A stretch of DNA of 64,000 nt, taken from contig CM068314.1 in NCBI GenBank assembly GCA_034766995.1, positions 35,426,708 through 35,490,707 of the forward strand. The letters run 5' to 3'. Below, in pieces: positions 62,027-64,000 of this stretch; the stretch's first letter is position 1; every line of letters starts with the position of its first letter. The translations under genes and the position numbers were made by a program. The DNA comes from Acanthacorydalis orientalis. Lineage: Eukaryota; Arthropoda; Insecta; Megaloptera; Corydalidae. The notes under the pieces were generated by a model that was not told where the DNA came from, searched no databases, and worked only from the letters and a program-made list of their open reading frames with translations.

Positions 62027-62219
62027 ATGCATGAAAAATTAAAATCATTGTGTTGTCAATCATTCAACACGATGACTGTAAAGGACTATAAAGAAACGTC
62101 CTGCGCTACCGCATCTGCAGGTAACAATGAAGAGGTCGAAGATGATCCAATTCTACAAACAAATCCACCTGCTAATCAAACGCAGGATAATGAAAATCTA
62201 CTCGGGAGAGTTTTAGCAG
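62027..62219 (+). CDS. Putative coding exon, N-terminal part of an unknown protein
   Basis: An ATG at 62027 opens 64 codons plus one base up to a donor-like TTAGCAG|GTATTA (GT at 62220-62221). A second in-frame ATG at 62072 has the better context (A at -3) and gives MTVKDYKETSCATAS, then GNNEEVEDDPILQTNPPANQ, then TQDNENLLGRVLAG. The polar, acidic, disordered-looking text is typical of real N-termini and is unlike the Tyr/Ile/Lys/Asn-rich chance frames nearby. After the donor the frame becomes AT-rich and stops at 62326, as an intron would. An alternative donor is CTGCAG|GTAACA at about 62119. I do not recognise the protein; downstream exons would lie beyond the window or in later islands. 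Confidence 0.45.
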
Positions 62220-62403
62220 GTATTAAAAAATATTCAATTTTTTTTTGTATGTTTCAAGCGAATATCATTTTTTTTACAAAAAAACGTCTTGTGTATTGTA
62301 AGGTTATTAGTGTTATACTTTGTTAATTAAAGTATCAGCAATAATTTCAAATGGTCTTTTTAAAACATTAATAAAAATAAAAAAAAATGTTTTTTTAAGA
62401 TTA

Positions 62404-62456
62404 TTTAACACATATATGCGTATGTATATATGTGTGTGTATGTGTATATGTGTGTG

Positions 62457-62487
<31 letters not shown>

Positions 62488-62541
62488 GAGTGAGTGAGTG
62501 TGTGTATGTACATAATGTTTGTGTGTGTGTGTGTGTGTGTA
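62404..62541. repeat. Complex TG/TA microsatellite
   Basis: (TG)n, (TATG)n, (TA)n, (GAGT)n and (TG)n blocks in series. The 85-codon minus frame over it is a repeat translation. Confidence 0.95.
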
Positions 62542-62609
62542 TGACGTCCCATTAACAAAAGAGTAATCAATTATTTTTAATGAAATATGAATTTTAAACC
62601 TATGTAGTC

Positions 62610-63440
62610 ACAATGCTTTTCCTAGTGTGTCTGGACATACGCAAATTTACACATTATAATCTCCGTACAGGGAGTATCTCACACAATACAATAATAATTT
62701 CACTTTCCAGCGTCCATAAGCAGCAGTCTGTTGTAAAATCTAGGTCGACGTATACCCTGTACGAGACTAGGACATTGCTCTCTCGAGCCATGGCCTTCCT
62801 AGCACATGCATTTACTCCCTCTCTCTCACATACATGTAAACATATCTCTCTCATGTACTATACAATACGCTGGTTTAGAACTGCATCGGACAGTAAAACT
62901 GAAACGAAATGGTGCACTTATGTTTCATGTACAGATCGAGCGAAATGTCGAATTTAAATCCGCATGTATCAGAATGAGATGTGTAGCATGTAAATCGAGG
63001 TCAGATGTAGTTAGGGCATTCACCTCAGCGACAGGCAAACTTCGAATCTAGGGCAAGATGAAATTAACCAAGTGCAAAAACAGCGCCACCGTTGCTTTGC
63101 TATTATAAAATATCGCTCGATGAGGGTGGGGGTACGATATCGGCCAATAGCTGTAGACCGTTTGTGTGTCCCACCATCAGTGCTTTACCTCCCACTGCCC
63201 ATTACAGCACTATCAACATCACTGCATGGTGTTTCTGTATATCCTATATCTCTTGTGACAGTGTATATGTTCTCGAGGCCGAGTTCATTGCACTTTGTGC
63301 GGTAAATAGGTTACGAACACCTCGTCGCGCCCCGACCGTACCGCGACGCTCTATACTTTTTTCACGATTAATCGCAGCGGCAGTACATAGCCGTACTGTA
63401 GTCATCCTTTTCCATACAGACGTTGTTTTAATGTAATATA
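62610..63440. other. 830-bp GC-elevated island of unknown nature
   Basis: The longest GC-rich stretch in the window, with open frames of 77-114 codons on the plus strand (62613-62957, 63072-63305, 63092-63436). They overlap in different frames and share no recognisable motif. A tRNA-like segment lies inside. It may include further exons, a regulatory island or an unrecognised transposable element. Confidence 0.35.
62985..63060 (+). repeat. tRNA-like segment (possible SINE head or tRNA pseudogene)
   Basis: ATGTAGTTAGGGCATTC resembles a tRNA D-arm / box A. ACTTCGAATCT (63039-63049) matches box B GGTTCGAATCC at eight of eleven positions including TTCGAATC, with near-normal spacing. Acceptor-stem pairing is not evident, so a functional tRNA is unlikely. 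Confidence 0.4.
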
Positions 63441-63587
63441 TAGGGCATGGATTACGTGTAAAAATGTATATTTAGGTTTTACGAATGAAATACTTTTTTG
63501 TACAAGGATACATAAGGATATACAGATGATCGAAAATAATTGATCAATAATATACTTTTTCATCTTTTACATATGTGCGATTAATGT

Positions 63588-63628
<41 letters not shown>

Positions 63629-64000
63629 CTACAGAATAACCCAAAATACATTTTAAAATTTTATGCCGTTTTTTTACATACCAATATTTATTTAAAATTC
63701 ACTTGATTTAAAAAAACATTCTGAGGTAGAAAAACTATCTGAAGGAATATATCTAAAAATATGAAAGACCGATAAAAACGATATTAGAACGATAAATAGA
63801 ATTAGAAATTCCATTTAGAATAACTAAGATTGGAATATATAATAGATAAATTAAGAGTAACTTGAATTTTATAAATAGCAAGACAAAGACAAAAATCAAA
63901 AAAGAAGAAGCAATACAGCAAATAAATCTATGAATTAATAACCGAACTGGTAACTTGTATATATATATATATTTTGGTCATTTACAAAGAAAAAACATCT
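63441..64000. other. AT-rich non-coding stretch, right edge
   Basis: Nothing is recognised apart from TA tracts, the last at 63958-63973. Confidence 0.5.
63591..63622. repeat. (TA)n microsatellite
   Basis: About 16 TA units. Confidence 0.96.

Noticed and set aside
62613..62957. A 114-codon plus frame in the right-hand GC island
   Set aside because: No domain or splice context, and it overlaps other frames; kept only as part of the island.

Overview
This is a gene-poor, very AT-rich stretch of a eukaryotic nuclear genome, most likely from an arthropod and probably an insect. GC content is by eye about a quarter. The transposon remnants support that reading: a Jockey/R1-type LINE reverse transcriptase, a mariner-superfamily transposase with the NVCEVQR / DLTPVDFYL motifs, and hAT-type short elements resemble families common in insects. 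There are no operons, ribosome-binding sites, CRISPR arrays or dense long ORFs. Most of the longer open frames are translations of TA microsatellites or chance frames in AT-rich DNA. The species cannot be named from this sequence.

Layout. About fifty (TA)n tracts, often joined to (CA)n/(TG)n, punctuate the window roughly every 1.2 kb. Between them lie islands of clearly higher GC and CpG (near 2.96-3.24, 6.69-6.95, 8.64-9.29, 11.8-12.1, 13.8-14.4, 24.0-24.4, 25.4-25.7, 27.8-28.1, 31.2-31.4, 38.7-39.0, 59.0-59.2, 60.1-60.3, 61.2-61.6 and 62.6-63.4 kb). These are the best places to look for exons, promoters and enhancers. Gene-like signals, all predictions from splice and promoter signals only, are: a possible first exon on the minus strand at 2969-3031; a 39-nt exon or recursive-splice site at 11304-11342 (+); a TATA-box promoter with a short first coding exon ending in a strong donor at 24.0-24.41 kb (+); and a coding exon at 62027-62219 (+) behind a CpG-rich promoter-like island. 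The simplest inference is that most of the window is long introns and intergenic DNA of one or more large genes with several promoters.

Mobile DNA. Supported elements are a 676-bp non-autonomous hAT element with an 8-bp target-site duplication (4122-4797); a 260-bp hAT-like element (50833-51092); an 837-bp mariner relative that lost its catalytic core by internal deletion (41643-42479); a 5'-truncated LINE on the minus strand (about 19550-20765); and at least four copies of one unnamed MITE-like family (near 1.1, 26.5, 45.9 and 60.2 kb).

Structural oddities. The strongest are a long inverted repeat (about 420-bp arms, 459-bp spacer, 17005-18308); a 54-bp unit present four times in alternating orientation inside TA repeats (40921-41258); and a 147-nt near-perfect hairpin at 35931-36077. 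A canonical RFX X-box, a palindromic NRF-1 site and an AGGTCAAGGTCA nuclear-receptor element mark candidate regulatory islands.
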